A DNA stretch of 64,000 nt from Leptasterias polaris (Eukaryota; Echinodermata; Asteroidea; Forcipulatida; Asteriidae): contig JAZGTN010000089.1 of the NCBI GenBank assembly GCA_037783415.1, positions 1,054,001-1,118,000 on the forward strand, in the 5' to 3' direction. Positions 12,801-27,800 of this stretch are shown in pieces (the first letter of the stretch is position 1; the number at the start of each line of letters is the position of its first letter). The translations under genes were made by a program, and so were the position numbers. A model generated the notes under the pieces. It saw nothing but the letters and a program-made list of their open reading frames with translations. It was not told the DNA's origin and ran no database searches.

Positions 12801-15800
12801 GAGGCCTCAGCTGACATCAGAGATTCCCAACTTTGGCTCCAGGGTGCTCCTGAACTGCCCAGTATCCGGTATCCCACTACCAGAGATCATGTGGTTGAAG
12901 GACGGAGTACCAGTCAATACATATGAAACTCTATTCTTTGATAACGGTACACTGATTCTAAACGACGTTCAAGGCAGCGATAGCGGACGTTATGAATGTG
13001 TCGCTGTCAATGAAGTTGGGAATTACAGTATTTACATTGATGTTACTGTCCATGGTAAGTCAACTTCTAACACTATCACAAAGCCAGTAAGCTCAAAACT
13101 ATTCTAAGCCAGTAAGCTCAAAACTATTCTAAGCACAGACGAATCTTGCTTAGCAGACACTGGTTTCCCGCTTCCACACATAAAGTTAACATTGCTCAGG
13201 CTGGTGCCCCACTCATTTTTTTGAATGGGAAAAGAAATTTGTAAAACTTTTGTTTTTACTTTCTAGCTTATTAGAAAGAGCTGCTTTCAGGGATGTGATT
13301 TCTTCTTTTTTAACCGGAAATCCGGGTTTGTTTTGCCCCCCCCCCCCAAAAATAAATAAAAATAAATAAAAATTGTTGCCCCCTAAAAAAAGAAATCTTG
13401 GTTTTGGGGTTTCTTTACTTAAGATTAAATTCATTAAAAAAATGAAGATAAAACCATATATAACGCCCCAGATTGCAGAGTAGGGCTTTTAAAACCACAG
13501 ATAAATGTTATAAGTGGGCTTCGTTCTCGCAAGTGTTCGGGACGCTTTGCGCTCAGAGTTCAGGGGTTTTTTCAACAGCCTATCACATCCCTGTGCTTTA
13601 AGCAGAAAATGTTGCTCAAGTTTCTGCTTAGAAAAAATAGCTGAAGGATTCAGTTACAAACAGTACACATGATTTGATATAATATTTTGGCTGGCAACTA
13701 ATTCTGGTAAGCAGAATTGCTTAGTGGATGTTCGTGCTTAAGCAGCTCCTTGAAATTGTACCCTTGCATCATCCTAAAGGCTTTTGTTACATGCAAAAAC
13801 AAAACGTTTCTAAATTCTTATACATATGTATTTTTTGCAAAAAATTTTATTCACTAGAAAGTGAGCACGTCCTTAAGAGTAAGTTTTATTTATTTTATTT
13901 ATTTCTTGTTTACCCCGGGAAGACCTCTCTCAGTGAAACACTGTTTTTCAGAGGTGCCCAGCAGCTACAAACAAACATTAAAAAAATGACTAAGAACATA
14001 AATAAAAAGTGATATACAATCTTCTCTTTTAGGTAAATAGTCACATAAAGCGTTTTGGTCAAACCTACTTCTCGTTACCTCTTTCAATTATTTTTGGTAA
14101 TCCAACCTTAGAGTGACTCTCTTTGCTTCCTCAACTACAGTCAAACCACAAATTCAAGATGCGGATTCCATTACCCTTATCACCGTTCAACTCAACGACC
14201 GTGTGGATATGTTCTGTGAGATCGTCAACTCGGTCCCTCCAGCTGATATCATCTGGTACAAGAACGGAGAACGACTCCCTACACAGGACCCTAACTACTT
14301 CACCCAGTCGGCCAATCAGGTGTTGACGTTCACAAGCATTCAAACGAGTGATGTTGGCACGTATGAATGTCGTGCTAATAACAAAGCTGGGGAAACTAAT
14401 AAGATATTCAACGTTGAGGTCCAAGGTACAATTATTTTGTTTTCCCTAAAATAATCTTTAAAAAAATTGACTGGTCTTCTTGTCACCAGACTAAGCTAAC
14501 TGGTCTACATCTGCTCCAGAGGGTTCGATTCCAACCTGGGTTAATTTTACACTTTTATGCTTTGGCGAAAGTGCTTTTATTGGTCAAAATTTGTCTTATC
14601 AACCGCTGTGTTTTATTTATTTATTCATTTCAAGTAGTTAGGGACTGAAAACCCAATCCACATGCAAGATTCCGGTCTGAGGTGGGATTTGAACCGGGGT
14701 CCACAGAGGTGAAAGGCAGGGAAAGAAACCACTGAGCCAACCTGATCACACTTTTTTTGGAATCAATGAATAAATAAGATTTACTAGTCTTGTTGCTTTT
14801 ATTATCCGAAACTATTTAAAAGATATAGAATGATAAATCAATTAAAGGGGAAATGATATCACTTCAGGGAAAGTGGATGAATCATTCACTTCTTCTTTTA
14901 GCAAATTTATATTTATGAGGTCTCTCTCTTTCTCTCTTATCAGTTCTGCCAGTTATTGACGGAATAACCCCTGGGTCAGGTCAAGGTAACCCCATCCAAA
15001 TCACCCTGACCCAAGAAGACACCATTGATCTACCCTGCCATGCTAGCGGTAACCCAGCACCCACCATCCGTTGGTTCAAAGATGGTCAGTTGGTCACTCA
15101 CAACACACCAGGGGTCAGTGTCCGTAATCGAGGGACGGTACTCAGTATAGGCCGAGCAAGTGTTATTCACGCCGGTCAGTTCACCTGTCTAGCTACGAGT
15201 GATATCGGAAATGCAACCAAAGTGTTTGTTATAGCAGTCAATGGTAAGTGCAAGTCTCCTGATTGCTTCAATGAAACCAATACAAATTGTATGTTAAGCC
15301 ATATCTGAGTTAACGGCTCTGGCTACGGCTCTGGCTATGGCTTGGTAACTGCATCATCATGCATTGAAGCATAGGCTGCTTTTGGCAACTCCCTTAGCAA
15401 CAGTCGTAGCCGTAGCCACCAATTTAGACACGGCCTTACTTTCTTAAACAGCTTTAATGGAAGGCTTTTAGATGCAAAGTGGCAATTCCGCATTCAGATC
15501 CTGCGCTCACAGCATTCTTGGGGAAGTCGATCATTTTCAAGATCTGGCCCATCACTTTGGAACAGACTCCATATTGAACTCAGAAAAGAAACCTTGTGTA
15601 CACAATTCAAAATTCAGTTTTAAAAAACCCTACCTTTTCCGTAGTTCCTAACTTAATCAGTCAGATCGTTGTTTCTTGTTCACGCAACTCTGCCCTTTGC
15701 TCTCAGTCGTGCCAGGAGTGTCATGGCATGTTATAATTGTTCACTAATATTATTATTATTAAAACTGTACCACATCTGGTGGATGTAACTTTGTTTTCTT

Positions 15801-18800
15801 TGGATTAATTTTTTCCCGATATCCATTTTTGATTCAAAGTTCCACCAGTTATCGCTGATGCAGAGCTTCAAAACCTGACTGTCATACAGAACAGACGAGT
15901 CTACTTACAGTGCCCCACTGTTGCCATACCGGTAGCCACCATCCGATGGTTTAAAGACAACGAGCTCATTCGTAGATCTCAACATAATTTGTTCCTGCGA
16001 GATAATAACATGACATTAGAAATCCGAGATGCACAGCTGTTGAACAACGGTCATTATTACTGCATTGCATCCAATATAATTGGAGAAAGTAGAAAATACT
16101 TCAATTTAGAAATACACGGTGAGATTACAAGCTTTATCATGTGTGTTATTCATAACTTTGAATGTTTTTTGTCCACTCCTGTTGAGTTCTCCCATATGCC
16201 TAACACTGTCAGCGTCTAACTACGGGAAAACCTATTGATGTACAAGAAGTTAGTGTCTGTCTTTATACTCCATTTCTAGTGATCTGAGATGGGAAACATG
16301 ACAAAATATGTATCACATTGAAGAGAATTAAATGCTCTTTCAAACGGTATACAGTTTTGTTGGGTATCTTCATTTGCAAAGCAGTAAATAATGAATGTTT
16401 ATTTGTAATGCAGTAATGAGTGCAACATGGGCAGAAACAGTGTTTATGTACTGTGACCAGTCAGGTAGATGGGTTAAGGTACTGTTATAACTTAATATTT
16501 GACTCCAATCCCATCGGTATTTTGTACTCGTGTATGGCTGGTGGATGCCAATGTTCTGCTTTTAACAGATAATAAATTGTAATTTGTAGTTTGATCAAAC
16601 TTCGCTCTGATATGTGGATTAACTTGACATTTGGTACATCTCCCTTAAATCCCATGGAGATTTTGCTGAATATTTCTGCACATTGTTAATCAAATTTTCC
16701 TTCCAATTTAGTGCCACCTCAACCTCCAATCACTGGTCCAACTACAACCTCAGTTGATGCCAGCGGCTCTGTCACCTTGAATTGTGAAAGCAATGGTTAC
16801 CCGCCACCTACCATCAGATGGATGAAGAATGGAATGTTTATTTCACCAGCTAGTTCAAGGTACCAGGGAAATGACTTGCAATAGGTTCAAGTAAAGTGAC
16901 GATTTAAATGTAAAAATGCAGAGCTATGATGAATCGATTTTCGTTTGAACAACAGCAAGAAAGTTCAATTTAAAAACAGCAATCATGTACCATATATTTC
17001 ATAATCTGACATTGGTTCGGAACCGTTCGTCGTAATCTGACATTGGTTGCTCCTAATCTGATATTGGTTGCTCCTAATCTGACATTGGTTGCTCCTAATC
17101 TGACATTGGTTGCTCCTAATCTGACATTTGTTCCTCCTAATCTGACATTGGTTCCTCCAAATCTGACATTGGTTGCTCCTAATCTGACATGGGTTCCTCC
17201 TAATCTGACATGGGTTCCTCCTAATCTGACATGGGTTCCTCCTAATCTGACATGGGTTCCTCCTAATCTGACATGGGTTCCTCCTAATCTGACATTGGTT
17301 GCTCCTAATCTGACATTGGTTGCTCCTAATCTGACATTGGTTTCTCCTAATCTGACATTGGTTGCTCCTAATCTGACATTGGTTGCTCCTAATCTGACAT
17401 TGGTTCCTCCTAATCTGACATTGGTTCCTCCTAATCTGACATTGGTTCCTCCTAATCTGACATTGGTTCCTCCTAATCTGACATTGGTTCCTCCTAATCT
17501 GACATTGGTTCCTCCTAATCTGACATTGGTTCCTCCTACTCTGACATTGGTTCCTCCTAATCTGACATTGGTTCCTCCTAATATGACATTGGTTGCTTCC
17601 AGGTATGAGTTTGTGACTCCAGGAGTACTTCGTATTCCACAAGTCAGTGTTGCAGATATGGGATACTATGAATGTTTTGTTTCCAACACCGCTGGAAACT
17701 ACACACAATCCTTCACTCTGGAAGTCTTAGGTAAATATTTCAGCAAACATTTTCCCCTAAATTAAACATTCTTTTAAAATGTCTTCATATTATACCAAGA
17801 ACATGGTTGTACTACAACTACTTGGGAATTAGGAAAATGCAAAGTATTGTTTTTAGAAGAGTAAACATATTCCAATCGTCTAGTTTTCAAAAATCACATA
17901 TGAACAATCTGTGAAAAATTTTGTCAAATGCAGTGATCAGGTTCTAGTAAAAGCAACACAAACCAGTTTAATGTTTTGTCAGGAATGTTGTGCATGTTCA
18001 TATGGGACTTATTTTTATTGTGACAATATTGTGACATTTACCCAGTCAGTTTCCCTTGTGGTTTCTTATTTGATAATCAAAATAAGCCACATTGATTTGT
18101 TGCCACTTCAAATGCTATATGGAAAAATACTCTGGAAGATTGGTTCTGATGAGCTTTGTAACCAGTGAGCTTTCAGACTGAAACTAGTAATATATGTAGA
18201 TAAAGATCTATTTCTCTCTCTGCTTTTTAATCTAGTCTCACCGACCATTCAACCAGTCTCTGATGTGATTGCTGTTCATCTTGGACGTCCTGTCCGCATC
18301 CCTTGCTCTGCCATCGGTCATCCTCGTCCAACAATCACATGGCAGAAGAATAACCAGATCCTGACCCCTCAGATGGGGTACTCCTTCTTGGACAATGGCA
18401 TGTTGATGATTAATAGTACACAGCTGTCACATGCTGGTCGCTATATCTGCATCGCTCAGAGCCGTGCTGGAAGTGATGTACTTAGAGTGGAGCTATTAGT
18501 TGAAGGTATGCAAGTTAAGGTGATAGATCATTGATACAGAGCTGCCAACTCTCCCTGATTCTGCAGATGTGCTACAAAGACACATGTTCATGGCTTTGGG
18601 GAACATCACTTTGAATGTGCCCACAAATGGCACCCTCAGTTTCTGCTTGGGTTCAATTTGCCCCAGAGGGTGTTCATTGTTCAAAACACCATGGACCCCA
18701 TCAGAGCGCGCAACAATTGTCTAGTGGATGATATTGAATGGTCAGACAGCAGGAAGGTTAATGTATAGATAGCACATCATCGCAATTTAGATCAGATGAT

Positions 18801-21800
18801 TTCTGTTTGTAACATTTAGGATTAGATTGTCCCCAAGATGGTGTGTTTAGAGAGGGTTGTGGGAACCTCTGTTTCTAAGGAATATGCATTGATTTGAAGT
18901 GTCATGTGGCTGAAGCCACTTTTGTGATAAGAGACGAGTTTCCCCCCCCCCCGCAAGGCAAGAACTTGATTGGTAACTATCTGTTGATTTGTTTTTATTT
19001 GTAGTGACACCGACCATCTCTGGCCCTACCTTCCTGGAGTACTCAGTCACAGAGGAAGAACAGGTAACGTTAGAATGTGAGGCAAATGGTATCCCGCCTC
19101 CTGAGGTACGCTGGCTCCATAACAACCAAGACATTACTGGTAACAGTTTCCATCATAACATCCTACCCAGTGGATCACTGCAGATACCGGTAGTTCGCCG
19201 TGAAGACCAGGGACTGTACGTGTGTTTCGCTAAGAATGGGGGCGGTATTGCTCAAGTTCAACGCTTACTAGAGGTCAAAGGTAAAGGTTAACAGAGATAC
19301 TTACAGACCATGTGGCTCATGACATCACATGTTTACAGACCCTGGATTAAGCAGGCACAAATTGTACATACCTCAATGGAAGAAAACACCAAATCATACA
19401 TTTTATAGAAATTGTATTGTACAATTGTTATCAACTGCTGATTTGATTGAAAGACAGAGAGGCCATACTGGAAATAAAGGTACAAAATACAAAACTTTCT
19501 GTATAAACAACGTAATAACTTGCCTATCAGGAAAGGGTTAGAAAAAACAAACACCCCAATAACATTACACAATTTAATAATAATAATAATAACTAGTTCT
19601 TTTATATAGCACATTTTACAATAACGTATCAATGCGCTTTACATCAAAAGATAACTCAAGAAAGCCAATAATTGCAGCTTAATTCCATAGAGGTCTTTTT
19701 GGAAGATGGATTCTTATGACTTGTTTTATTATTGAACTCTAAATGATTCTTCTGACACTCTGTTCTTTTTTCAGTTCCTCCTACAATCGATCGAGGCCAA
19801 CCCAAGGACATAGCAGTCAGGATTGGTAGTCGTGCTCGTTTGACCTGTACAGTAAACTCCTACCCACCAGCCACTATTACATGGAGTAAAGATGGTGAAC
19901 CAATCAACCCTGCCAATGGAATGGCAGTCCAAACTGACGGATCTCTCGTTATTAATCAAGTACAGGTCAGTCACCTCGACAAATAATCTCTCATTACTGG
20001 ATTTCTTTCTTTCTAAATCTTTAACTAGGTGTAAAGCTTGGTGTTGGATCCTGATTGTTCAAAGGCGTGTCGTGGCCGAGCGGATAAGAGCATCGGACTC
20101 AAGCTCTGGTGTTTCTGTTCATTGGAATGTGGGTTCGAGTCTCAGTCTTGACACTTGTGTCCTTAAGCAAGACATTTAACCATTATTGCTGCGTTCTTCA
20201 GTGTGAAGCAGAACAATTTGTTTCCTAACCATTGTGCTCCTTTTTTGTATACAGGAGAGTGACAGTGGTAGGTATGTATGCACTGCCACCAACGTTGTGG
20301 GACATCTTACTCGGGAAGTCGTTCTCACCATACATGGTTAGTCAAAACAACATTTATTATAATAATGTGTACTGACAGTTAATATTGTATTCACATTGCC
20401 GTGATAGTGACACTTGCATGAACTGGTCCTCAAGGGTTTACACCAAAAGTTAAAACTTGATATTTTAATCACCACTTTTGATAGAAAATGATCTCAAGAT
20501 AATTTGTTATCAATAGAAAGTAAAACAGTATCATCTTAATAATTTAATACGTTCTGGCGATATACAGTTTATGTAGTTGTTGTTTGTTGTTTATTGCAGT
20601 TGGTCCTCGCTTTGTACGCATCCCCAATGACATTGAGCTTGGATCCACAGATAGACTTGAACTAGTCTGTGATGTTCAGGGCTACCCATCACCAACAATC
20701 ACGTGGTATATCAACGACACAGAGACCATCAGTAAGTTGCTTACTTTAATTCTTAAAATGCTTCCAAAATTCACAGTATCAAAGGTGTGTAGTACTGCAG
20801 GGTACCGTTAAAATCAAACCTTTAAACACAAAATTTTGCTTGATAAAAATATATAGCAAAGCACCAGTCACAGCACTGTGGATTATAAGACGTTTTGCCT
20901 GGTAACCCGTTTATGCCAATGAATTTTTCCACTTCTAAGCAAATTTATGGGTGTACCGCTTGTGGATTGGATCCATAAGAAGGGAATAAGTGATTTAAAG
21001 TTGGCAGAGAGAATTAATGCATTTATGAATATGCAAATTCTGTTTCTATTAATGAATTATTCATTTCAGGTCCTCCAACCATCAATGGTAGAAGTACCTA
21101 CGTTCTTGAGAACATCAGTAAACGAGATGAAGGTACTTACAAATGCTCGGCAACCAATCTGCTCGGTACCCGCTCAGCCACTGCAACAGTCACAGTCAGA
21201 GGTAGGGCGACAACCATTTCTTACAGTATTTATTGAAAAAAAATAAAATTGCAAGGTATTTTATGTTAACAGTTTTTGTAAACTTAAACAAAAAACATAC
21301 ATGTATAATCACACAAAACATGAACACTGTATGCGACTGTTTTGTCAGCTCTACCAATTCTGTATAATACCTTTATTAAGTTTGTTTCTGATTTTCTTAG
21401 ATTCAAAAGTATATTTGAAGGGTAAAAATGAAATATCCGAAATTTTGAACATTTTTTGTGTCTTACTATAGTTCCTCCCAAAGTGATGGTTGGTCCAACA
21501 GACCAGGTGGTTCGTATGAGTGAGATTACTGTCTTAGACTGTGCATCTGCTGGTGACCCTAGGCCAGAGGTCGTATGGCTCAAGGGTAATACAGTCATTA
21601 GTTACAACAACCGTGTACGCAAAGCACGCAACGGCTCCCTCATAATCTACCGAACAGAGGTCAGTATTTTACACAAACAATTTTTTTGAGAATTGTGCCC
21701 AACCTCGGAGGTATTTAATCATGTTATTTAGAAGTAGTACCTTTTGGAAACATTAACTAAAATGAAAAATAGCTTACAGTTTTGCCAACTGGCATCAACT

Positions 21801-24800
21801 CTCTGACTGCATCAGTTGCTGAATTGAGAAAGACATAGGCAGGTTACCTTTAATAGCCACACAGACTACAGGTCTGGCACTGTGGCATGTGAGCCCTACA
21901 TACATGTATAGAGCTTGGGTGTGTCCACACACAATCCTTGATAAACGAGGGCAGCCTTCGTATTTACATACACATTTACATACACATTTAAATAAAATTT
22001 ACATAATATTTATCAGAATTGAGTAATTGAACTGGAAAGTAAATCTTCACTAAGTGAACTTTATTTTCTGAATAGAAACATCTCATGACATAGGCTCAAC
22101 ATTCTTCTGTCTTCTTTCAAAATAATATATTGGTATGTTGAGGTATTTTGAATTATTGTGTGTAATATTATTTATTAATTATTAAATTCTTTTGTAGGTT
22201 GAAGATGCAGGACGCTACATCTGCCGTACTTTCAATAAATATGGAAGTGACAGTAAAGCAGCACTTATCAAAGTACAGCGTAAGTTATGTTCAATTCTCA
22301 TTTTGCTTTTATTCCTTTTGCAGTTGACAATGAGAATAAGATCAAATAAAGCAGAACAAATTGAAGAACAAGAACAAAATTTCTTTTTTTCCAACAAATT
22401 TCCAATCTAGATGAAACACTCATGTCCTAAAACTTGACTGCCTATTGTGATTTTCAAAATTCTGTTGTGGTCTTAATTGAAAAATCAAAGTTTTGACTTT
22501 AGCTTAGTCTCCAGCAGCCATTTCAATACTCTGCACTGATCCCTAAACTTGAGTAATGACTGTCCAAGCCGTAGCCATATGACTTTAAGCCAGAGCCAAT
22601 GCTTTTTCTGTAAATGCCGTTCGAACAGAGGTTAAAGTTCTGGAACCTTTTTATATAACTTCAGGTGAACCAACTTTCTTAGTGGAACCGATGGATACGA
22701 CAGCAGACCAAGGGGATACAGTCAAACTAGACTGCCTAGTAGAGGGTGAACCAACACCAACGGTTACTTGGCTGAAATCTGGCTACCCGATACAAACTGG
22801 TCAAGGCATTACAATCCTAGCCAATAAGACTTTGGTTATTATGGTTGCTAGGCAACAAGACAGCGGGTCTTATGTTTGTAAGGCGACCAATGAAATGGGA
22901 CCCCAGGCTGTGTCTGTATATGTGACGATCAGAGGTAAGTCAAATCTAGAATCGGAACTTTCATATTGTAGAAAAATAGATGATGGTAGAGTTTGAAGTT
23001 CAGAGTTCATGGCTATTTTAGATAACATAATAATGTTGTCCAAAGCAGAGTGAAAACAGCAACTTTGTTGACGAAAGTAGAACAGATTTTGAAAGTGTTT
23101 GTTTAAATTGTTTGATTAACAACGTTAGTTGTAGTAGGTACTCTTTGCATGAGTTTGGTAGAATTTTAAAATGTATGTTAAGCTGGTGTGGTTTTATTCT
23201 TAGTTTTTCTACCTGGCATCACAAGAGTAAATTTTTGTCTTGGCTTAAAATTTGACAATGTTCTTGTATACACAGTTGTGATATTTTGTACAGCTGTCTT
23301 TTCTTTCAAAGAGTTCCTTCTTATGCAGTTTATACTGTTTAAGACAATTACTGAATTATCTGTGACTTCAAAGAAGATTAGTGAAACAAGATTTATTGTA
23401 AATGTACCGACTTTTGGCGAAAGTCATTTTGAAAATATAAGAGTCAAACAATCTGTTGTGATGCCAGAAGGCTAGTAATTGGAGCTTTGCTGGATGCCTG
23501 ACTGCTCAGTCTTTGTGAATTTATCTCTGTATTTTGAAGTTTAACTTCAAATTGAATGTTTCGTTTCACTTTATCCATTCATGTTTTGTTTGTTTGTTTG
23601 TTTTGTTTTGATCTGTCTAGTGTCAGTTTGTGTACAGAATTGTGTCAATTATTTAATTTTTATATTATGTCTGTTTGATGTCAATGGTTGGATGTCTGTA
23701 TGTGGTCAGTTATTTGGTTGTCTAGACTTGTACCAGTCTGTTCCAATCTGTTTTGTGTTGGCTGTGTATTGCTAGCTGAGCTTTTGAGAATGTTGCAGGG
23801 GGTGGATCCAAGGTAGCTGGAAAATAAACAAAACAGCTCCCAAAACAAACAAACAAACAAACAAACAACCCAACAACCCAACACCCCAACAAACAAACAA
23901 ACAAACAACAAATGAGCATTAAAGGGGAGTTATACCTTTTGTAATTACTCCAAAAATTAATTACCATAAAAACTTACTTGGTAAAGAGCACTGGAGAGCT
24001 GTAGATATTATAAAACATTGTTAGAAACAACCCTCTGTGAGGTAATGTAGTTTTAGAGAAAGAGGACATTTTTCAAAACAAATTTGAATCTGAGAAAGGC
24101 TTCAGGCATGTAGTCTTTCTCAGGCATTTGAAAGCACACAATTCTATGCAACAAGGCTGTTTTCTGCTTTCATTATTTTCTTGCAACTTCGATGACCGAT
24201 TCAGCCCAAATTTTTACAGGTTTGTTATTTTATGCATATGTTGGGATACACCAAGTGAGGATACTGGTCATTGACAATTACCAAAAGTATACCGACAGTT
24301 AAAAACCAGATTTGAGAAGAGAACGGAATTAAGGAGTTGTTTTGTGGTTTTAGTAATAAACTCAAGGGGTAGGGTTTGAGTCGATCCCAGCCTTGTATCC
24401 ACCATTGGTATGTTGCCTACATTTGATGTTATTTTCTTAGTGCATGGACAGTATTCAGAATGGTCTGCATGGGGTGAGTGTAGCAAAACTTGTGGCAACG
24501 AGGGCGCATATCAGAGACGAACACGTAAATGCGACAATCCCGCCCCTGCCAATAACGGTCGACAGTGTTCAGGTCCAGCTACTGATAACAGGGCGTGTAC
24601 ACCCCCAATGTGCCCTAGTAAGTCTTTCTCCTAACTCCAAGGTTCAAGAATTGATTTCATGATTTCACATATAACTGGAATTTCTAATTTCCCCTGCACC
24701 TTCTTTGATTGTACGAACACTTCACATTTCCTTTCCAGTCAAAATTGGTTTTCCTAATCAATGATCATCCACCTGTTGGCTCACTAAATTTACAACTGAT

Positions 24801-27800
24801 TTCATTCACCTTAAAAGCCCAATAAAACAATTGATAATACCTCTCTCACTGAATTTCCCTTGCACCATCAATGTCATATGAACCTACTTTGCTGCACCTT
24901 ATAAAAGTAACAATTGTCTTTTGTAGACACAACAGTAGACCTTATTTTAGATTTAGTAATATTCTGAAATTATTCACTCATTCCTGTACTTACACCTTCT
25001 ACAATTGACTCCTTGCACTTCTCACAGCGCACTTACACGCGCCTATCCTGTCTGCCAGTTTGGGAGTCAGAATAAACACAAAAGAATTGACTCCCAAAAT
25101 GGGGGAAATGGTGGACACGCATTTTGCAGAGGGTGCGTTATGCATCATGCAAGGGGTCAATACTCTATATAAGATTCTTACTATTTATAAAAAGCTAATA
25201 AGAAGTTGAAATCGGAACAAATATTTATCTTAAGCAGCTTCCTGACAGCATGCACTAATATCTAACTCTTCCTCGATTATACTTAAGTTTTCTTATCAAC
25301 TAATCTGCATAGCCTAGTTAGCATCATTTTAATTAAACTAACCATGCATAATTATTGTAAACTGACAGTTTTTCTGCACCTTTTTGTGAAAAGATTTACT
25401 AACGGTTTTTAGTTATAAATTTTATTTATGCACGAGTCAAACTAAGCACTTGCATTATGTGACAGATAGAAATAAATGTTTCCAGATATGAATATGCAGT
25501 TTTAGCTAAATGTTGTAGAAATGAAAATAAATAAATCATTTGTCTGTAGTTGATAAAACTAGCAAAAAACATCAGCAAATTGATTTGAATATCTTCTTCT
25601 GCCTCTAAAAAATATTTATTTTTGAAAAAGCTAGAGAAAAATAGTATGTTTTTATTTTGTGGAATTATGTTGTTTTGTTTTCAATCTACATAGTACTATA
25701 TTTCATTTAAGTTTTGTTTCTCAGCAAAGAAATCACACATATTGCTAATGTAGCATTTTTGGTCAAACACAAAGCTCGCTAGATGTTGATTGGTCAATGA
25801 CTTTATTAAGCATCCCTCAAACCTCCCAAACCCCGCCCCTTTCTCTTCACAGTCAATGGAGGATGGAGTAGTTGGCAACCATGGGAAGATTGCTCAGTCA
25901 CATGCGGTAGCGGGACGCGTAATAGAATACGCTACTGTGATAATCCACCCCCACAGTATAATGGAAGAAGCTGTGAGGGACCATCCAATCAGCAGGCTGA
26001 ATGTACCATGAGAGCTTGTCCAGGTAAACACCATTCTTAAATTGTTCGGATGCAACTTACGGGATACCAGGGATCCACAAATGTTGATGTTTTCACTTTG
26101 ACATCAGAAGGTCTTGACTCCAACTCCTCCCATATTCATCTCATGATTTTCCTTGAAGATTAGATGAAGTTGATGCTATACTCCCCTAACCACCCACTCT
26201 TAGCTTAAACCCAGAGTCTAAACATTTTGATGTTGTCGACATCCCCTGCCAAGATAAAATCAATCTAAATGACATCATCAACAAATCTCAAGAAGTTGTC
26301 ATTACCAACGATGCTACTAATAATCTCTGTCTTGTATTCCTAGTTGATGGTAAATTTGGACAATGGACGGACTGGCAACCGTGCAGTACAACATGTGGTT
26401 CGGGTGAACAGATAAGAATAAGACAATGTGATAACCCTTCACCTCAGAACTTTGGTAGAGATTGTCTTGGTCCTTCTCACCATAAGAGAATGTGCTCTGA
26501 AAGAGACTGCCCAGGTAGGATGCTGCTAAGCTTACAAATATCATGGTCAAAAAGAACCGTAGTCATATTTTTTTGATTCTGTAAATTGTCATTTGTTTGT
26601 AGTTGATTCAGTTTTCTTTTTGTTCTTTTGCGTTTTATTGTTTTGGTTGTACATGTTACAAATTGTGTTTTGTGTGTGTGATATCATATGTCTTGTGTGG
26701 ATGGACTGGGCATAAGAGGTGAACAGCTTCTATGGTGAGCTGATTTTACTCTGGATCAGTAGCCTCACTTTGTGTATCCCAACATGCATAAAATAACAAA
26801 CTGTGAAAATTTGGGCTCAATTGGTCATCGAAGTTGCAAGAAAATAATGTTTCAAATTGTTGGGGTGAAAAAATTACCTCTTTCTCTAAAACTACATACT
26901 TCAAAGGTTGTCAATTCATAACTTATAGTATGAAAAGCACTCCAGTGCTCTTAACCAAGTAAGTTTTGATGGCCATTAATTTTTGAAGTAATTACCAAAG
27001 GTAGACCCTCCCTTTAAAGAATCAAACCTTTGCATATCACAAACTTCCCTTCCCATTCGTGGTTAAGTATTTTAGACTGTTTCTGTGCAACAGTTTACTA
27101 AGTAAAATAAACTTAGTGGTCACACTTGCTACCTTTCTCAGACTGTTTTTGCGTTCTAATTCACCATTATTAAAATCAACTGATCATCAATATTTTTAAT
27201 TCTCGTTGACAAGTGATATTTTGTTTTGATCGACAGTCGATGGCAGATGGGATTCATGGAGTCCGTGGACAATCTGTACTCGTTCCTGTGATAGCGGGGT
27301 TCGAACTCGCTCCCGGGTTTGTAAACAACCACAAAATAATGGAAGAGACTGCGTAGGAAATAACATTGAGCAAGACATATGCCATGTTGAAAGATGTCCA
27401 AGTAAGTCAAACAATTTATGATATTTATTTGAACAGTTTGTTAATGAAACTGAGAAATGCAAATTCTTTGAAGGCCAATATAAAACTTTGTTGATGACAT
27501 AAGTTCAAGAATATGCAAATATAAAGCAATTAATTTTACTCCTTTGTTTTTCTAATTGATTCCTTGTAAACAATAAACAAAGATATATATTTGGTTTGCG
27601 GTAACACCATGTGTATATCTACTTGCTAGGTATATTTTGTACTTTGAGAACTTGTCTTGCTTTTTATTCTACTGCCGCGGAGTAGAATATTCGGAATTCG
27701 GGAGACTTCTCAGTTCTGAAAAGAACTGTCCTGCTTATTAACTACTACCTGGGCGGGAGGTAGGAAATCGGGCGGGACTACTACTTTCGCTTTGTTGATC

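Noticed and set aside
16983..17708. Minus-strand 241-codon QCQIRRN-repeat ORF
   Set aside because: It is the antisense frame of the intronic 21-bp array.
20062..20160. Functional tRNA-Leu gene
   Set aside because: Box A and box B are present, but the arm between them does not form a proper tRNA and a SINE body follows.
23188..23475. 95-codon plus-strand ORF between the last Ig and first TSR
   Set aside because: Intronic, low-complexity hydrophobic translation; no phase-compatible exon borders seen.
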